Positions 8,925 to 17,536 are shown, numbered from the stretch's first letter. The stretch: DNA of 64,000 nucleotides from Pontibacter vulgaris (GCF_022758145.1 NZ_JAJVDH010000008.1:62001-126000); one strand, 5' to 3'. A program made the numbers and translations. The notes: a model not told the origin generated them from the sequence alone.

Positions 8925-10082
8925 ATGAATCTTTCTATCTTTTTTGAGCCGCTGAACGAAGATGTATTCGCAGCCCTGAATAAACCCCGCACCTTAGGCG
9001 CCAGCATTACACGTTTTGTAAGCAAGTTTCCGGATTGGCGCGCTGCAGATATGGCCATACTTGGCATCGGTGATGCGCGCGGAAGAGGAACAGATGAAAA
9101 CGAAGAACCGGATTCTTACCCGGCCCGCGAGGTGCGCAAAAAACTATACGCCTTAAACAAAGGCAACGGCCGCTGCAACCTTGTAGACTTAGGCAACCTG
9201 CGCCCCGGCATAACACTGGATGATACTTACCTGCGACTGAAAGAGATTGTAGAGCTACTGATATCGCATAACACGATTCCTGTAATTATAGGAGGCTCCC
9301 ACGACCTGGAGTATGGCCAGTACCTGGGGTATGAACACCTGGAGCGCGCGGTAAACATGGTTACTGTAGATAGCAGCGTAGACATGACCGAAGACCAGGA
9401 TGCTACACCAAATAAAAAGCAGCTGCGCCAGATACTGATGCACGAGCCAAACTACCTTTTCAGTTTAGGCCAGATCGGGTACCAGTCGTATTTAGTAGAG
9501 CCGGAAGTGATGGCAACGCTGGAGAAACTGCACTTTGAAGCCTACCGCGTAGGCGAAGTACACCGCAATGTGCAGGAAATGGAACCTGTAGTACGTGTAG
9601 CCGATCTATTAACCATAGATATATCTGCCTTACGCCACCAGGATGCACCGGGCTACGCGCCGGCCAATCCGTTTGGCCTGACCGCAGAAGAAGCCTGCCA
9701 GATTTGCTGGTACGCCGGGCTAAGCGACAACCTTACCTCACTGGGCATTTATGAGTACCAACCCGAGCTGGACGAACGCGAACTTACTGCCTCCACCATC
9801 GCTACCATGATCTGGTATTTTATTGAAGGCTATTACCACCGCAAAAACGAGATCAACTTTACCAGTACCAAATTCACAAAGTATGCGGTAGCGTTTAACG
9901 ACAACCCAGACCGAATGATTTTTTACAAGAGCAAACAAAGCGAAAAATGGTGGCTGGAAGTAGAAGCGCTTTCTGATGGAAAAGGCTCGCGTGTGGTGCC
10001 CTGCAGCTACGAAGATTACCTGCAAGCTACCAAAGGCGAAGTGCCTAACCGCTGGATTCTGACACAGGCACGTATTGGTTAA
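8925..10082 (+). CDS. Arginase/formimidoylglutamase-fold protein with an incomplete metal site
   Basis: The 385-residue protein is recognisable as a ureohydrolase (arginase/agmatinase/formiminoglutamase superfamily). GGSHD at 123-127 retains the first ligand His126. The second motif, normally DAHxD, is here D149-S-S-V-D153, so the bridging histidine is lost. The third, normally DxD in a stretch ending APG, is D232-I-S followed by ALRHQDAPG, so its second aspartate is lost. Four of six canonical manganese ligands remain. The last 120 residues (EGYYHRK onward) extend beyond the usual family length of about 300. Catalysis on a guanidino compound is therefore doubtful; a different reaction or a binding role is possible. 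Divergent from the acyl-CoA ligase; no histidine-utilisation genes are nearby. Confidence 0.75.
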   Translation: MNLSIFFEPLNEDVFAALNKPRTLGASITRFVSKFPDWRAADMAILGIGDARGRGTDENEEPDSYPAREVRKKLYALNKGNGRCNLVDLGNLRPGITLDDTYLRLKEIVELLISHNTIPVIIGGSHDLEYGQYLGYEHLERAVNMVTVDSSVDMTEDQDATPNKKQLRQILMHEPNYLFSLGQIGYQSYLVEPEVMATLEKLHFEAYRVGEVHRNVQEMEPVVRVADLLTIDISALRHQDAPGYAPANPFGLTAEEACQICWYAGLSDNLTSLGIYEYQPELDERELTASTIATMIWYFIEGYYHRKNEINFTSTKFTKYAVAFNDNPDRMIFYKSKQSEKWWLEVEALSDGKGSRVVPCSYEDYLQATKGEVPNRWILTQARIG

Positions 10083-10204
10083 TTTTATTTTAGAACAGCA
10101 GGAGTTTGAAAATGAGACTCAATGTTTATACTTTGTAACCCATTTACTTTATAAAATTGCTCAGAGATAAAAATCTGGCACTTACGAGTTTTCAAACCTG
10201 ATAC

Positions 10205-10477
10205 ATGAGCTTACCAGAATATACTTTGCAGCAGCTGGCTCTGCGAAACGGCCAGGACCGCGACGATATCTGGATTGCCTACAAAGGCGTAATCTATGAT
10301 GTAAAAAAATCGAGGTTATGGCGCAATGGAAACCATTACGAACACTGGGCCGGACAGGACCTGACAGAAGAATTGAAGGATGCCCCACACGATACCTATG
10401 TTTTTGATAAATTTGAAGCCATCGGCTACATCAAAAACTCCGGATACCGTACCATTACAACAAAAGGGCAGGAATAA
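10205..10477 (+). CDS. Cytochrome b5-like heme/steroid-binding domain protein
   Basis: A 90-residue single-domain protein. The stretch YTLQQLALRNGQDRDDIWIA followed by YKGVIYDV is the start of a cytochrome b5 fold; the region with HYEHWAGQDLTEEL and the later APHD corresponds to the heme pocket, in the shortened form typical of prokaryotic b5-like proteins. It has no signal peptide or membrane anchor, so it is predicted cytosolic. Whether it binds heme is uncertain: His residues near 46, 49 and 62 are candidates. It precedes the sugar kinase by 44 bp, which may be coincidental. A TATACTTTG lies about 75 bp upstream. Confidence 0.8.
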   Translation: MSLPEYTLQQLALRNGQDRDDIWIAYKGVIYDVKKSRLWRNGNHYEHWAGQDLTEELKDAPHDTYVFDKFEAIGYIKNSGYRTITTKGQE

Positions 10478-10521
10478 GTATAAGCTGGCAAATTTTATAA
10501 TTACCTAACACAACACAAAAA

Positions 10522-11394
10522 ATGATATTAATTGCTGATAGTGGCTCAACTAAAACAGACTGGAACGCTTTAAATCATACCGAAGTATTACAGAACGTTC
10601 AGACAGTAGGTTTTAACCCGATGTACCAGGAATCTGAGGATATCTTCAATGAGCTGGATAAATCGCTGCTTCCGCACCTGGAAGACAAAAAACCAACAGC
10701 TATATACTTTTATGGTGCTGGTTGCAGCTCTCCGGAGCGTAATCAGAAAGTATCGGATGCCTTGCAGCGCCTTTTCCCGGAAAGCGAGATACACGTAGAC
10801 CATGACCTTTTAAGTGCAGCCCGTGCGCTCTGCGGCCACAAACCAGGCATTGCGTGTATACTTGGCACAGGCTCTAACACCTGTTTGTATGATGGTTCTC
10901 AAATTGTTGATAACGTACCATCTCTGGGCTTTTTATTAGGCGATGAAGGTAGCGGCGCCTACCTGGGCAAACTGCTGATGCGCGCATACTTCTACCGCGA
11001 ACTTCCTGAAGAATTAGCCGAGTCGCTGAAAAACACATACAAATTAAGCAAAGACGAATTCCTGGATAACCTGTATGGCGCTGAAGTACCAAGCCGCTAT
11101 ATGGCTACTTTTGCCAAATTCGCACACGATAAGCGCAAGCATCCGGTTATTAAGGAAATGATCTACACTAATTTCGAGAATTTCTTTGAGCGCCATGTAT
11201 TAAAGTATAAAGGCCACATGGAGTTGCCTGTAAACTTTGTAGGCTCTATTGCTTATTACTTTGCCGATAACCTGAAAATGGCTGCACAAAAGTATGGCCT
11301 GCACATCGAAACCGTTATCCAAAGCCCAAGCGAAGGCCTGATCAAATACCACCAGGAGCTGCTGGAGAAAACCGGAACGCCAAACAAAGTATAA
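10522..11394 (+). CDS. BadF/BadG-type ATPase, probable N-acetylglucosamine/N-acetylmuramate kinase
   Basis: A 290-residue member of the actin-like ATPase fold. The N-terminal phosphate-1 motif is DSGSTKTDW (about 6-14), a second glycine-rich segment is CILGTGSNTCLYDG, and GFLLGDEGSGAYLG is the typical hexosamine-kinase signature. Family members phosphorylate GlcNAc or related amino sugars, often in peptidoglycan recycling. The next gene, 52 bp downstream, is MurQ, which supports a role in recovering cell-wall amino sugars. The exact sugar (GlcNAc, GlcN or MurNAc) cannot be decided from sequence alone. Confidence 0.85.
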   Translation: MILIADSGSTKTDWNALNHTEVLQNVQTVGFNPMYQESEDIFNELDKSLLPHLEDKKPTAIYFYGAGCSSPERNQKVSDALQRLFPESEIHVDHDLLSAARALCGHKPGIACILGTGSNTCLYDGSQIVDNVPSLGFLLGDEGSGAYLGKLLMRAYFYRELPEELAESLKNTYKLSKDEFLDNLYGAEVPSRYMATFAKFAHDKRKHPVIKEMIYTNFENFFERHVLKYKGHMELPVNFVGSIAYYFADNLKMAAQKYGLHIETVIQSPSEGLIKYHQELLEKTGTPNKV

Positions 11395-11446
11395 TTTATA
11401 CTTACAGCCCCTATTCAAAATTAATAATCTGTAATTCCATAAATCC

Positions 11447-12265
11447 GTGTCGACTACCGAATCTGCTTCTTATTACAACAACTTGGAGCAAATGTCTGTG
11501 CGGGAGCTGCTGGTAAGTATAAACCAGGAAGATAAAAAAGTACCGCATGCTGTTGAGAAAGCCATACCTCAGCTGGAAGCGCTTGTAAACGCCACAATTG
11601 CCCGCCTGCAGCAAGGCGGGAGGCTTTTTTACATTGGGGCAGGTACCAGCGGCCGTTTAGGTATAGTTGATGCTTCTGAGTGCCCGCCAACTTTTGGTGT
11701 ACCACACGGTATGGTAATTGGCCTGATAGCCGGTGGCGACAACGCGATCAGGAAAGCGGTGGAATTTGCAGAAGATGATGCTGAACAAGCCTGGAAGGAT
11801 CTGCAACAATACGCTATCACAAACAAGGATATTGTAGTTGGTTTAGCAGCATCAGGCAGTACGCCTTACGTGGTTGGGGGCTTAAAAGCCTGCGCAGCAC
11901 AGGGTATTGCCACCGGTTGTATTGTTTGTAATGCAGGGAGTGTAGTGGCTGAAAATGCAGACTATCCTGTTGAAGTAATTACAGGCCCGGAGTTTGTAAC
12001 AGGCAGCACCCGCATGAAAGCCGGCACTGCTCAAAAGCTCATCCTGAACATACTTACTACATCTGTAATGATTAAGCTGGGTCATGTAAAAGGCAACAAG
12101 ATGGTAGATATGCAGCTATCTAATGTTAAGTTGGTAGAGCGTGGGGTGCGTATGGTGATGGATGAGCTGCAACTGCCAAGGCCAGAAGCTGCTGCCCTGT
12201 TAAAAAAGTATGGCAGCGTACGCGCCGCCGTAGAAGCCTTCCGAACAGAAAACGGTAACTCATAA
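11447..12265 (+). CDS. murQ: N-acetylmuramic acid 6-phosphate etherase
   Basis: Cleaves the lactyl ether of MurNAc-6-phosphate to GlcNAc-6-phosphate and D-lactate in peptidoglycan recycling. The 272-residue protein has the SIS fold with the MurQ signatures GAGTSGRLGIVDASECPP and TGPEFVTGSTRMKAGTAQK, the latter containing the family's catalytic region. Translation appears to start at a GTG (11447-11449): this keeps the N-terminal STTESASYYNNLEQMS segment that homologues possess. The first in-frame ATG, at about 11492, would remove it. It follows the amino-sugar kinase and ends in a strong terminator. Confidence 0.93.
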   Translation: MSTTESASYYNNLEQMSVRELLVSINQEDKKVPHAVEKAIPQLEALVNATIARLQQGGRLFYIGAGTSGRLGIVDASECPPTFGVPHGMVIGLIAGGDNAIRKAVEFAEDDAEQAWKDLQQYAITNKDIVVGLAASGSTPYVVGGLKACAAQGIATGCIVCNAGSVVAENADYPVEVITGPEFVTGSTRMKAGTAQKLILNILTTSVMIKLGHVKGNKMVDMQLSNVKLVERGVRMVMDELQLPRPEAAALLKKYGSVRAAVEAFRTENGNS

Positions 12266-12279
12266 ATTTATACTTTATA

Positions 12280-12328
12280 AAAGCAGAACGGCGGCAGGAA
12301 ATTACTCCTTGCCGCCGTTCTGCTTTTA
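12280..12328. terminator. Bidirectional terminator between murQ and a convergent gene
   Basis: GCAGAACGGCGGCA at about 12283-12296 pairs with TGCCGCCGTTCTGC at about 12310-12323, flanked by A-rich and T-rich tails on both sides. It serves murQ (plus) and the convergent gene ending at 12346 (minus). Confidence 0.85.
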
Positions 12329-12345
12329 TAGCTTATTGCTATACT

Positions 12346-13413
12346 TTACTCGGCCACCACGTAGCCTTTTGTAATAACCACAGCAGCCTCGCGGCTCGGA
12401 ACATAATAATTAGCGACAGACCAGGAGTAACCCAGCTTAAATCGCTTGTCTTCTAAACTATAAAGCACTTTCTTTTTATAGTCGCTCAGGTTTTCCAGCC
12501 CAAGTTCTGAACGGAGTTCGTTTACTTGTTTTATTTCTTTTTTACTGAGATCTTCTACCAGGAAGCGGCCAATGGTCTTCAGCTTTTTCTTGCCCTTGCA
12601 ATCGTTGGGGTTTTCGCACCTTACTTTTACTAATGCTTTCGATTTGTAAAGGTTCCGGCCTTCCTGTTGCTCAATCAGGTAAGCAGCTGCATGTGGTGTT
12701 AACTGCCCCTCATGCACAGCCTGTTCCAGCACCTCTTTAAAATCGTGGCCATTGTTCAATTTATTTTGCCTTTGTATTACTACACTAAATCTTGGCAGCT
12801 CTTCCAAAGTATCAGCAACGCCAATCAGGTTTTCGCCCGGATAGCCGTGCTTCTTGATATTTTTTAACAATGCATCAACGTTAGAGGCTTCAATTTTACG
12901 CAGTGTATCGCCGTAAACTCGCAGCCCTCCTTTTGCCTGCCTGAAATACTGGTCGCGGGCATATAGCTCATCTAAATCGGCGCGCACATCCAGGTCGGCT
13001 TTGCGCTTAAACTGCCTGCGCCGCTTCGGGTAAGATTTCGCAAATTTCTCCCACTGCTTAGAAGTACGCAAAGTATCGAATGCCTGCTGCCGCTGCAGAT
13101 AAGGCAGACTCACGCCTTTCAGCAACAGTTTATCCAGGTAAGCAAAGGCTGCTTTCTCATTATTTACAAGGGTAGCGCAAACAGCTGCATTATAAATATC
13201 CTTTGCAAAGGGGGTTGGCACGGCATTAAAAGCCTGCTCATAATATTCCAGCGCTTTTGCATAGTCTTTCTCTACTATACTTAACTCGGCCTGGTTTATA
13301 GTTGGGTAATAGGCTTTCACATAATCGGGGTTATCATTTGCTTTCGCAAACGGCGTACTCAGCAGCAACAGGAGCGTTGCCAGAAGTATAACTTTAAAAA
13401 AGCCACGTAGCAT
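12346..13413 (-). CDS. Exported protein of unknown function with TPR-like N-terminal region
   Basis: I do not recognise the family. From the ATG complementary to 13411-13413 the protein is 355 residues and opens with a clear signal peptide (MLRGFFKVILLATLLLLLST, cleavage probably after FAKA). An upstream ATG at 13434 would only lengthen the signal; the longest open frame (to 13530) has a non-signal extension and is unlikely. Residues about 30-110 look like two or three TPR-like helix pairs (EKDYAKALEYYEQAF). The central part is rich in Lys and Arg (PKRRRQFKRKADL). A Cys pair lies in CENPNDC. The C-terminus, ending near REAAVVITKGYVVAE, could form beta strands. Periplasmic or surface location is inferred. 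Confidence 0.6.
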   Translation of the reverse strand: MLRGFFKVILLATLLLLLSTPFAKANDNPDYVKAYYPTINQAELSIVEKDYAKALEYYEQAFNAVPTPFAKDIYNAAVCATLVNNEKAAFAYLDKLLLKGVSLPYLQRQQAFDTLRTSKQWEKFAKSYPKRRRQFKRKADLDVRADLDELYARDQYFRQAKGGLRVYGDTLRKIEASNVDALLKNIKKHGYPGENLIGVADTLEELPRFSVVIQRQNKLNNGHDFKEVLEQAVHEGQLTPHAAAYLIEQQEGRNLYKSKALVKVRCENPNDCKGKKKLKTIGRFLVEDLSKKEIKQVNELRSELGLENLSDYKKKVLYSLEDKRFKLGYSWSVANYYVPSREAAVVITKGYVVAE

Positions 13414-13711
13414 TACATGAGGCAGGGTTATCATAAGCAGAAGTTTGTATTCGGAATACCAGAGTTGTAAGTATAACGCAAAGAATGGTTTATATTGCAC
13501 AGGCCCGGCACGGCCACTATTTTGATGCACCGGCGCAAGCTTTATACCTGAAAAAAAGCTTCAAAGTTTGGCATATTTTACCTCTCCGGTTTGTTTACAG
13601 AAAAGCTTATACGTTATAGCTGCTTTTAGCTCAACTTTGTTTTACGCTTTAAAGTAATTTATACTTTGGGCAAGGCCACTGCCGGCAGCTACAACTAGAT
13701 TTATACTTACC

Positions 13712-14281
13712 ATGCATACTATAGAACCGTTTTATAACTGGCTGGAACTCTACTCTGCCTCTGAAGACCCCCGCTCCCCGCTATACGGCGCTGAAAACAG
13801 CCTTACCTACTTTACCAATACCATTTACGGCTACTATATACACCCGCAGTGGGACGATATCGAATCAGAGACACTTTTCCTGAAGATACTATACACCGAC
13901 TATGACCTGGCCTTTACTGTTATCGAATTTATAGGCGAGTGGAACGACACGCTGCACAATGATATCATGAAACTGAAGCGCAACATCATCGATCCGATGG
14001 TTCATGAGGGCATCAAGCACTTTATACTTATCGGTGAGAATGTGTTCAACTTTCATGGGTCTGATGATGCCTATTATGAGGAATGGTTTGAGGACGTGGA
14101 GGAAGGCTGGATCGCAGCAATCAGTTTCCAGGACTTTGTACTCAGCGAGATGAAAAACTATAACCTGGACTATTATATAAACTATGGCGGAAGCCTGGAG
14201 GAAGTGCACTGGCGTACTTATACTCCTAAACGGCTGTTCGCACTTATAAATGGCATGATACAAAAACGCCTGGGTATATAG
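13712..14281 (+). CDS. Conserved hypothetical protein, acidic, aromatic-rich
   Basis: I do not recognise this 189-residue protein. It has no signal peptide or transmembrane segment and is rich in Tyr, Trp, Asp and Glu, for example WFEDVEEGW. Strand/helix alternation such as EGIKHFILIGENVF suggests a small alpha/beta fold. The reading frame is intact, starts with ATG and ends just before a strong bidirectional terminator, so it is a real monocistronic gene. TATACTTTG (about 13662) and TATACTTAC (about 13703) lie just upstream. Its promoter region is shared with the divergent exported protein at 13413. Confidence 0.6.
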   Translation: MHTIEPFYNWLELYSASEDPRSPLYGAENSLTYFTNTIYGYYIHPQWDDIESETLFLKILYTDYDLAFTVIEFIGEWNDTLHNDIMKLKRNIIDPMVHEGIKHFILIGENVFNFHGSDDAYYEEWFEDVEEGWIAAISFQDFVLSEMKNYNLDYYINYGGSLEEVHWRTYTPKRLFALINGMIQKRLGI

Positions 14282-14298
14282 CGTCAGAAGTATAGCGC

Positions 14299-14337
14299 AT
14301 AAAAAAGGAGGGGCCTTTACAAGCCCCTCCTTTTTTA
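14299..14337. terminator. Bidirectional intrinsic terminator
   Basis: AAGGAGGGG pairs with CCCCTCCTT (stem about 14305-14332), with six A before and six T after. It separates the plus-strand gene ending at 14281 from the minus-strand small lipoprotein gene ending at 14359. Confidence 0.85.
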
Positions 14338-14358
14338 TTTTAATGTATCGAAAGCAGA

Positions 14359-14565
14359 TTACTGCACTACAGCGCTAGTATCTGCACCTTCTTCGATCTG
14401 TTCAGCTTTCTCTTCGCCAGCTTCTTCAACTTGCTCGCCTTGCTCTTCAGCAGACTCTTCTACTTGCTCTGCCTGGTCTTCAGCACGTTCTTCTTTCGCC
14501 GATTCGCAAGATGCAAATGTGAACAAACCTGCTGCTAAAAATAAATAAATTGACTTTTTCATCAT
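14359..14565 (-). CDS. Small lipoprotein with 11-residue acidic repeats
   Basis: A 68-residue protein. Residues 1-20 form a lipoprotein signal ending in the lipobox FASC, with Cys20 as the lipidated residue. The mature part is almost wholly Glu, Ala and Gln and contains three copies of an 11-residue unit (AEQVEESAEEQ, GEQVEEAGEEK, AEQIEEGADTS; about 32-64). Such 11-mers favour an extended amphipathic helix or right-handed coiled coil. It is probably anchored in the outer membrane or periplasmic leaflet. Its leader resembles that of the next small lipoprotein (14760-14960), but the mature repeats differ. No function can be assigned. Confidence 0.7.
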   Translation of the reverse strand: MMKKSIYLFLAAGLFTFASCESAKEERAEDQAEQVEESAEEQGEQVEEAGEEKAEQIEEGADTSAVVQ

Positions 14566-14683
14566 AATGGGGTTTAGTATGATTGGTTAGTTTAAACGCC
14601 GTACAGGATTAACCAAGCGGCCAGTTGCAGCTTTTACCACAACATGCAATCGAATACGTTGCCAACGCTATATAGTTTAAATA

Positions 14684-14741
14684 AAAACACAAAAGGCACT
14701 CTTTGGGAGTGCCTTTTGTGTTTTCCCGGCCATTTGCCGGG
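14684..14741 (-). terminator. Tandem hairpin terminator of the VDT-repeat lipoprotein gene
   Basis: On the minus strand a hairpin CCCGGCAAATGGCCGGG (14725-14741) is followed by a longer stem AAAACACAAAAGGCACTC pairing with GAGTGCCTTTTGTGTTTT (about 14690-14730). The gene stop is at 14760. The second hairpin ends in a T-rich run and is the stronger terminator. Confidence 0.8.
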
Positions 14742-14759
14742 TGGTTTTTTTGTTGCTGA

Positions 14760-14960
14760 TTAGTGAGCAGCAGCAGCTGTATCTACTGGAGTAGCAGCAG
14801 TATCTACTGGAGTAGCAGTAGTGTCAACTGTAGTAGCAGCAGTGTCAACTGTAGTAGTTTCTTCTACTGTAGTTTCTGTAGATTCTTCAGCTGGCTTAGA
14901 CTCGCAAGAAGCGAAAACAAACAGACCAGCAACGAAAAGTAAACCAAATACTTTTTTCAT
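14760..14960 (-). CDS. Small lipoprotein with VDTAATP heptapeptide repeats
   Basis: A 66-residue protein with a lipoprotein signal (MKKVFGLLFVAGLFVFASC, lipidated Cys19). A Glu/Thr-rich spacer follows, then four 7-residue repeats at 38-65: VDTAATT, VDTTATP, VDTAATP, VDTAAAA. It ends in a single His. The mature part is low-complexity and probably disordered, like a short surface tether. It has its own promoter space and a strong terminator, so it is likely expressed as a single gene. I cannot give a function. Similar tiny Thr/Ala/Asp-rich lipoproteins with an FASCE start occur widely in Cytophagales (general impression, not searched). Confidence 0.7.
   Translation of the reverse strand: MKKVFGLLFVAGLFVFASCESKPAEESTETTVEETTTVDTAATTVDTTATPVDTAATPVDTAAAAH
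14766..14849 (-). repeat. Four-copy 21-bp coding tandem repeat
   Basis: Four adjacent 21-bp units encode the VDTAATP-type heptapeptides of the small lipoprotein. The units differ by a few bases (for example GTATCTACTGG versus GTGTCAACTGT). Length change by slippage would keep the frame. Confidence 0.7.
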
Positions 14961-15037
14961 GGTGTTTTGATGTTTATAAAATGAGGCACAAATATAATAC
15001 TATATTTAAATGTACTAATTACTTGCGCCTCTTTTTT

Positions 15038-16348
15038 TTATTTCTTTTTGAAAAGAACCTTGATTGGCACGCCTTCTAACCCAAAATGCTTGCGGATATT
15101 GTTCTCCAGGTAGCGTGTATAAGACTCTCGTATGTACTGCGGCAGGTTACAGAAAAACGCAAACGTAGGGTTGTGTGTCGGCAACTGCGTTACATACTTT
15201 ATCTTAATAAACTTACCTTTCACAGATGGCGGCGGGTAGCGCTCTATCTCCGGCAATATCAGGTCGTTTAGCTTAGAGGTAGGAATTTTGCGGGTTTTGT
15301 TCTCGTATACCTGCATAGCTACTTCGATAGCTTTGTGTACACGCTGCTTTGTTACAACCGAAGTAAAAATGATCGGCACATAGCTCATAGGCGCAATCTT
15401 CTCATAGATCAGATCCTCGAACTGCTTTGTTGTATTGGTTTCTTTCTCTACCAGGTCCCACTTGTTCACCAGTATCACAATACCTTTGCGGTTCTTCTCG
15501 GCCAGGGCAATAATGTTTACATCCTGCGCTTCTACGCCACGTGTTGCATCCAGCATTATAATACAAACATCGGCATCTTCCAGCGCACGCACCGAGCGCA
15601 TCACAGAATAGAATTCGATATCTTCGTTTACTTTGCTTTTACGGCGCAAACCGGCAGTATCAACAAGTATAAACTCCTGCCCAAAGCCTTTATAGCGTGT
15701 ATGTATGGCATCGCGGGTTGTACCGGCAATATCAGTAACTATATTTCGCTCTACGCCAAGCAGCAGGTTCACAAACGATGATTTACCTACGTTCGGGCGG
15801 CCCAGCACAGCTACTTTAGGTATGCCTGCATCCGGGTCTTCAATGCCTTCGTCTTTAAAGTGCTTTACTACTTCGTCCAGCAGGTCGCCTGTTCCGGAGC
15901 CGCTTTGCGATGAAATGGCGAAAATCTCGCCGTCAATACCTAATGAGTAGAATTCACCTACCTGGTGTGCGCGGGCGTTTGTATCAGCTTTGTTGGCAAC
16001 TACATAAATTGGCTTATCTGAGCGGCGCAGTACGCTGGCAAATTCTTCGTCCAAACCTGTCATGCCGGCATCTACATCCACCATAAAAAGTATAACATCA
16101 GCCTCTTTAATAGCCAGTTCTACCTGCTTGTTAATTTCGCCTTCAAAAATATCATCGGAGCCGTGTACATAGCCTCCGGTATCAATTACTGTAAAAAACT
16201 TACCGCACCACTCGCCGTGGCCGTAGCTTCTGTCGCGGGTTACACCGCTTTCGTTATCCATAATAGCCTGTCGGCGTCCGACAAGGCGGTTAAAAAGTGT
16301 AGACTTACCCACATTCGGGCGGCCTACAATAGCAATGATGTTTGACAT
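15038..16348 (-). CDS. der: Ribosome biogenesis GTPase Der (EngA)
   Basis: Essential double GTPase needed for 50S subunit maturation. The 436-residue protein has two tandem G domains, each with a Walker A GRPNVGKS motif (about residues 8-15 and 180-187), DTGG and DTAG switch II motifs, and NKAD and NKWD base-specificity motifs. A C-terminal KH-like domain follows from about residue 350 to the end (FKKK). Length is normal for the family. It lies 72 bp downstream of era on the same strand, so the two ribosome-assembly GTPases may be co-transcribed. Confidence 0.96.
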   Translation of the reverse strand: MSNIIAIVGRPNVGKSTLFNRLVGRRQAIMDNESGVTRDRSYGHGEWCGKFFTVIDTGGYVHGSDDIFEGEINKQVELAIKEADVILFMVDVDAGMTGLDEEFASVLRRSDKPIYVVANKADTNARAHQVGEFYSLGIDGEIFAISSQSGSGTGDLLDEVVKHFKDEGIEDPDAGIPKVAVLGRPNVGKSSFVNLLLGVERNIVTDIAGTTRDAIHTRYKGFGQEFILVDTAGLRRKSKVNEDIEFYSVMRSVRALEDADVCIIMLDATRGVEAQDVNIIALAEKNRKGIVILVNKWDLVEKETNTTKQFEDLIYEKIAPMSYVPIIFTSVVTKQRVHKAIEVAMQVYENKTRKIPTSKLNDLILPEIERYPPPSVKGKFIKIKYVTQLPTHNPTFAFFCNLPQYIRESYTRYLENNIRKHFGLEGVPIKVLFKKK

Positions 16349-16420
16349 CTATACTTGGTAAAAATGGTTAAAGTGCCCCCGGAGCACCTTGCTCCGAAGC
16401 TTTATCTGTGCAAAATCTAC

Positions 16421-17308
16421 TTACTCGCTATAGCCAAAGCGCCGTAGCAACCTTTGGTCTGTTCGCCAGTTTTCGTTCACGCGCACATACAAATCAAGAA
16501 AAATCTTTTTCTGGAAGAATTCTTCCATATCAATGCGGGCCTGCATGCCTACTTTTTTCAACGCTTCGCCTTTGTGGCCTATAATAATGCCCTTCTGGCT
16601 TTTGCGCTCTACGCTTATCTCGGCCCGGATGCGGATGATCTCTTCCTCTTCCTTAAATTCCTCTATCACCACTTCGCAGCTGTAAGGAATTTCTTTTTTA
16701 TAGTTAAGGAAAATCTTCTCACGGATTATCTCCGACACAAAGAAACGCTCAGGCTTGTCAGTCAGTTCATCTTTTGGATAATAAGCCGGGTGTTCTGGCA
16801 GAAAATGCAGCAGGCGCTCAAATAAATACTCCAAACCTGTGCGGTGCAGGGCAGAAATCGGCAGAATTTCGGTCGGATTCATTTTCTCCTGCCAGTAAGC
16901 AACCTTCTCTTTTACCTCTTCTTCAGTCGCCTGGTCTATTTTATTTATGAGCAACAGAATAGGCACCTGGGCATATTGCAGGCGTTTTATTACATCATCC
17001 TCGTCATGCTTTTCATAAATATCCGTCACGAAAAGTATAACATCGGCGTCTTCCAGGGAAGTGCGCACAAAGCTCATCATCGATTCGTGCAGGGCGTACT
17101 GCGGTTTTATAATGCCCGGTGTATCAGAATACACGATCTGGAAATCCTCGCCGTTGAGGATACCCATAATGCGGTGCCGCGTAGTCTGTGCTTTTGATGT
17201 GATGATGGAAAGCTTCTCTCCTACCAGCGCGTTCATCAGCGTAGATTTACCTACGTTGGGCTTGCCCACTATACTTACAAAACCAGCCTTATGCGGTGTT
17301 TCTGCCAT
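16421..17308 (-). CDS. era: GTPase Era
   Basis: Essential GTPase that binds the 3' end of 16S rRNA during 30S maturation. The 295-residue protein has an N-terminal G domain with GKPNVGKS (about 15-22), DTPG and NKID motifs, and a C-terminal KH domain with the typical GHKGEALKKVG loop. Translation starts at the ATG complementary to 17306-17308 (MAETPHKAGF). It is divergent from hemH, with a shared 228-bp intergenic region, and precedes der. Confidence 0.96.
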   Translation of the reverse strand: MAETPHKAGFVSIVGKPNVGKSTLMNALVGEKLSIITSKAQTTRHRIMGILNGEDFQIVYSDTPGIIKPQYALHESMMSFVRTSLEDADVILFVTDIYEKHDEDDVIKRLQYAQVPILLLINKIDQATEEEVKEKVAYWQEKMNPTEILPISALHRTGLEYLFERLLHFLPEHPAYYPKDELTDKPERFFVSEIIREKIFLNYKKEIPYSCEVVIEEFKEEEEIIRIRAEISVERKSQKGIIIGHKGEALKKVGMQARIDMEEFFQKKIFLDLYVRVNENWRTDQRLLRRFGYSE

Positions 17309-17500
17309 GCTCTAAAATTTAAGGATGCAAAATTACTTCTTTTTTACGAGAAGGCATGAGAATGTGGAAATTAGAAAATTCGCTCGCCGAGAAACACTTG
17401 CCTAAAACTTTAAACATTTGCCGCAGTTTATACTTTATTGTAATTGGTTTTCTAGGCTGTTATAGAAACTATAGATAACCAACTAACACATTATACTTTG

Positions 17501-17508
17501 TATCTTTG
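17501..17508 (+). promoter_or_regulatory. -7 promoter box of hemH
   Basis: TATCTTTG is an exact TAnnTTTG match ending 28 bp before the hemH ATG. TATACTTTG lies immediately upstream (17492-17500). Confidence 0.5.
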
Positions 17509-17536
17509 CCTTACAAAAGCACTTTTTATAGTATAG

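Noticed and set aside
10205..10477. Possible membrane-anchored cytochrome
   Set aside because: The protein has no hydrophobic segment; only a soluble b5-like domain is supported.
14760..14960. CRISPR-like array in the small lipoprotein gene
   Set aside because: The repeats are 21 bp, contiguous, without spacers and lie in frame in a gene.
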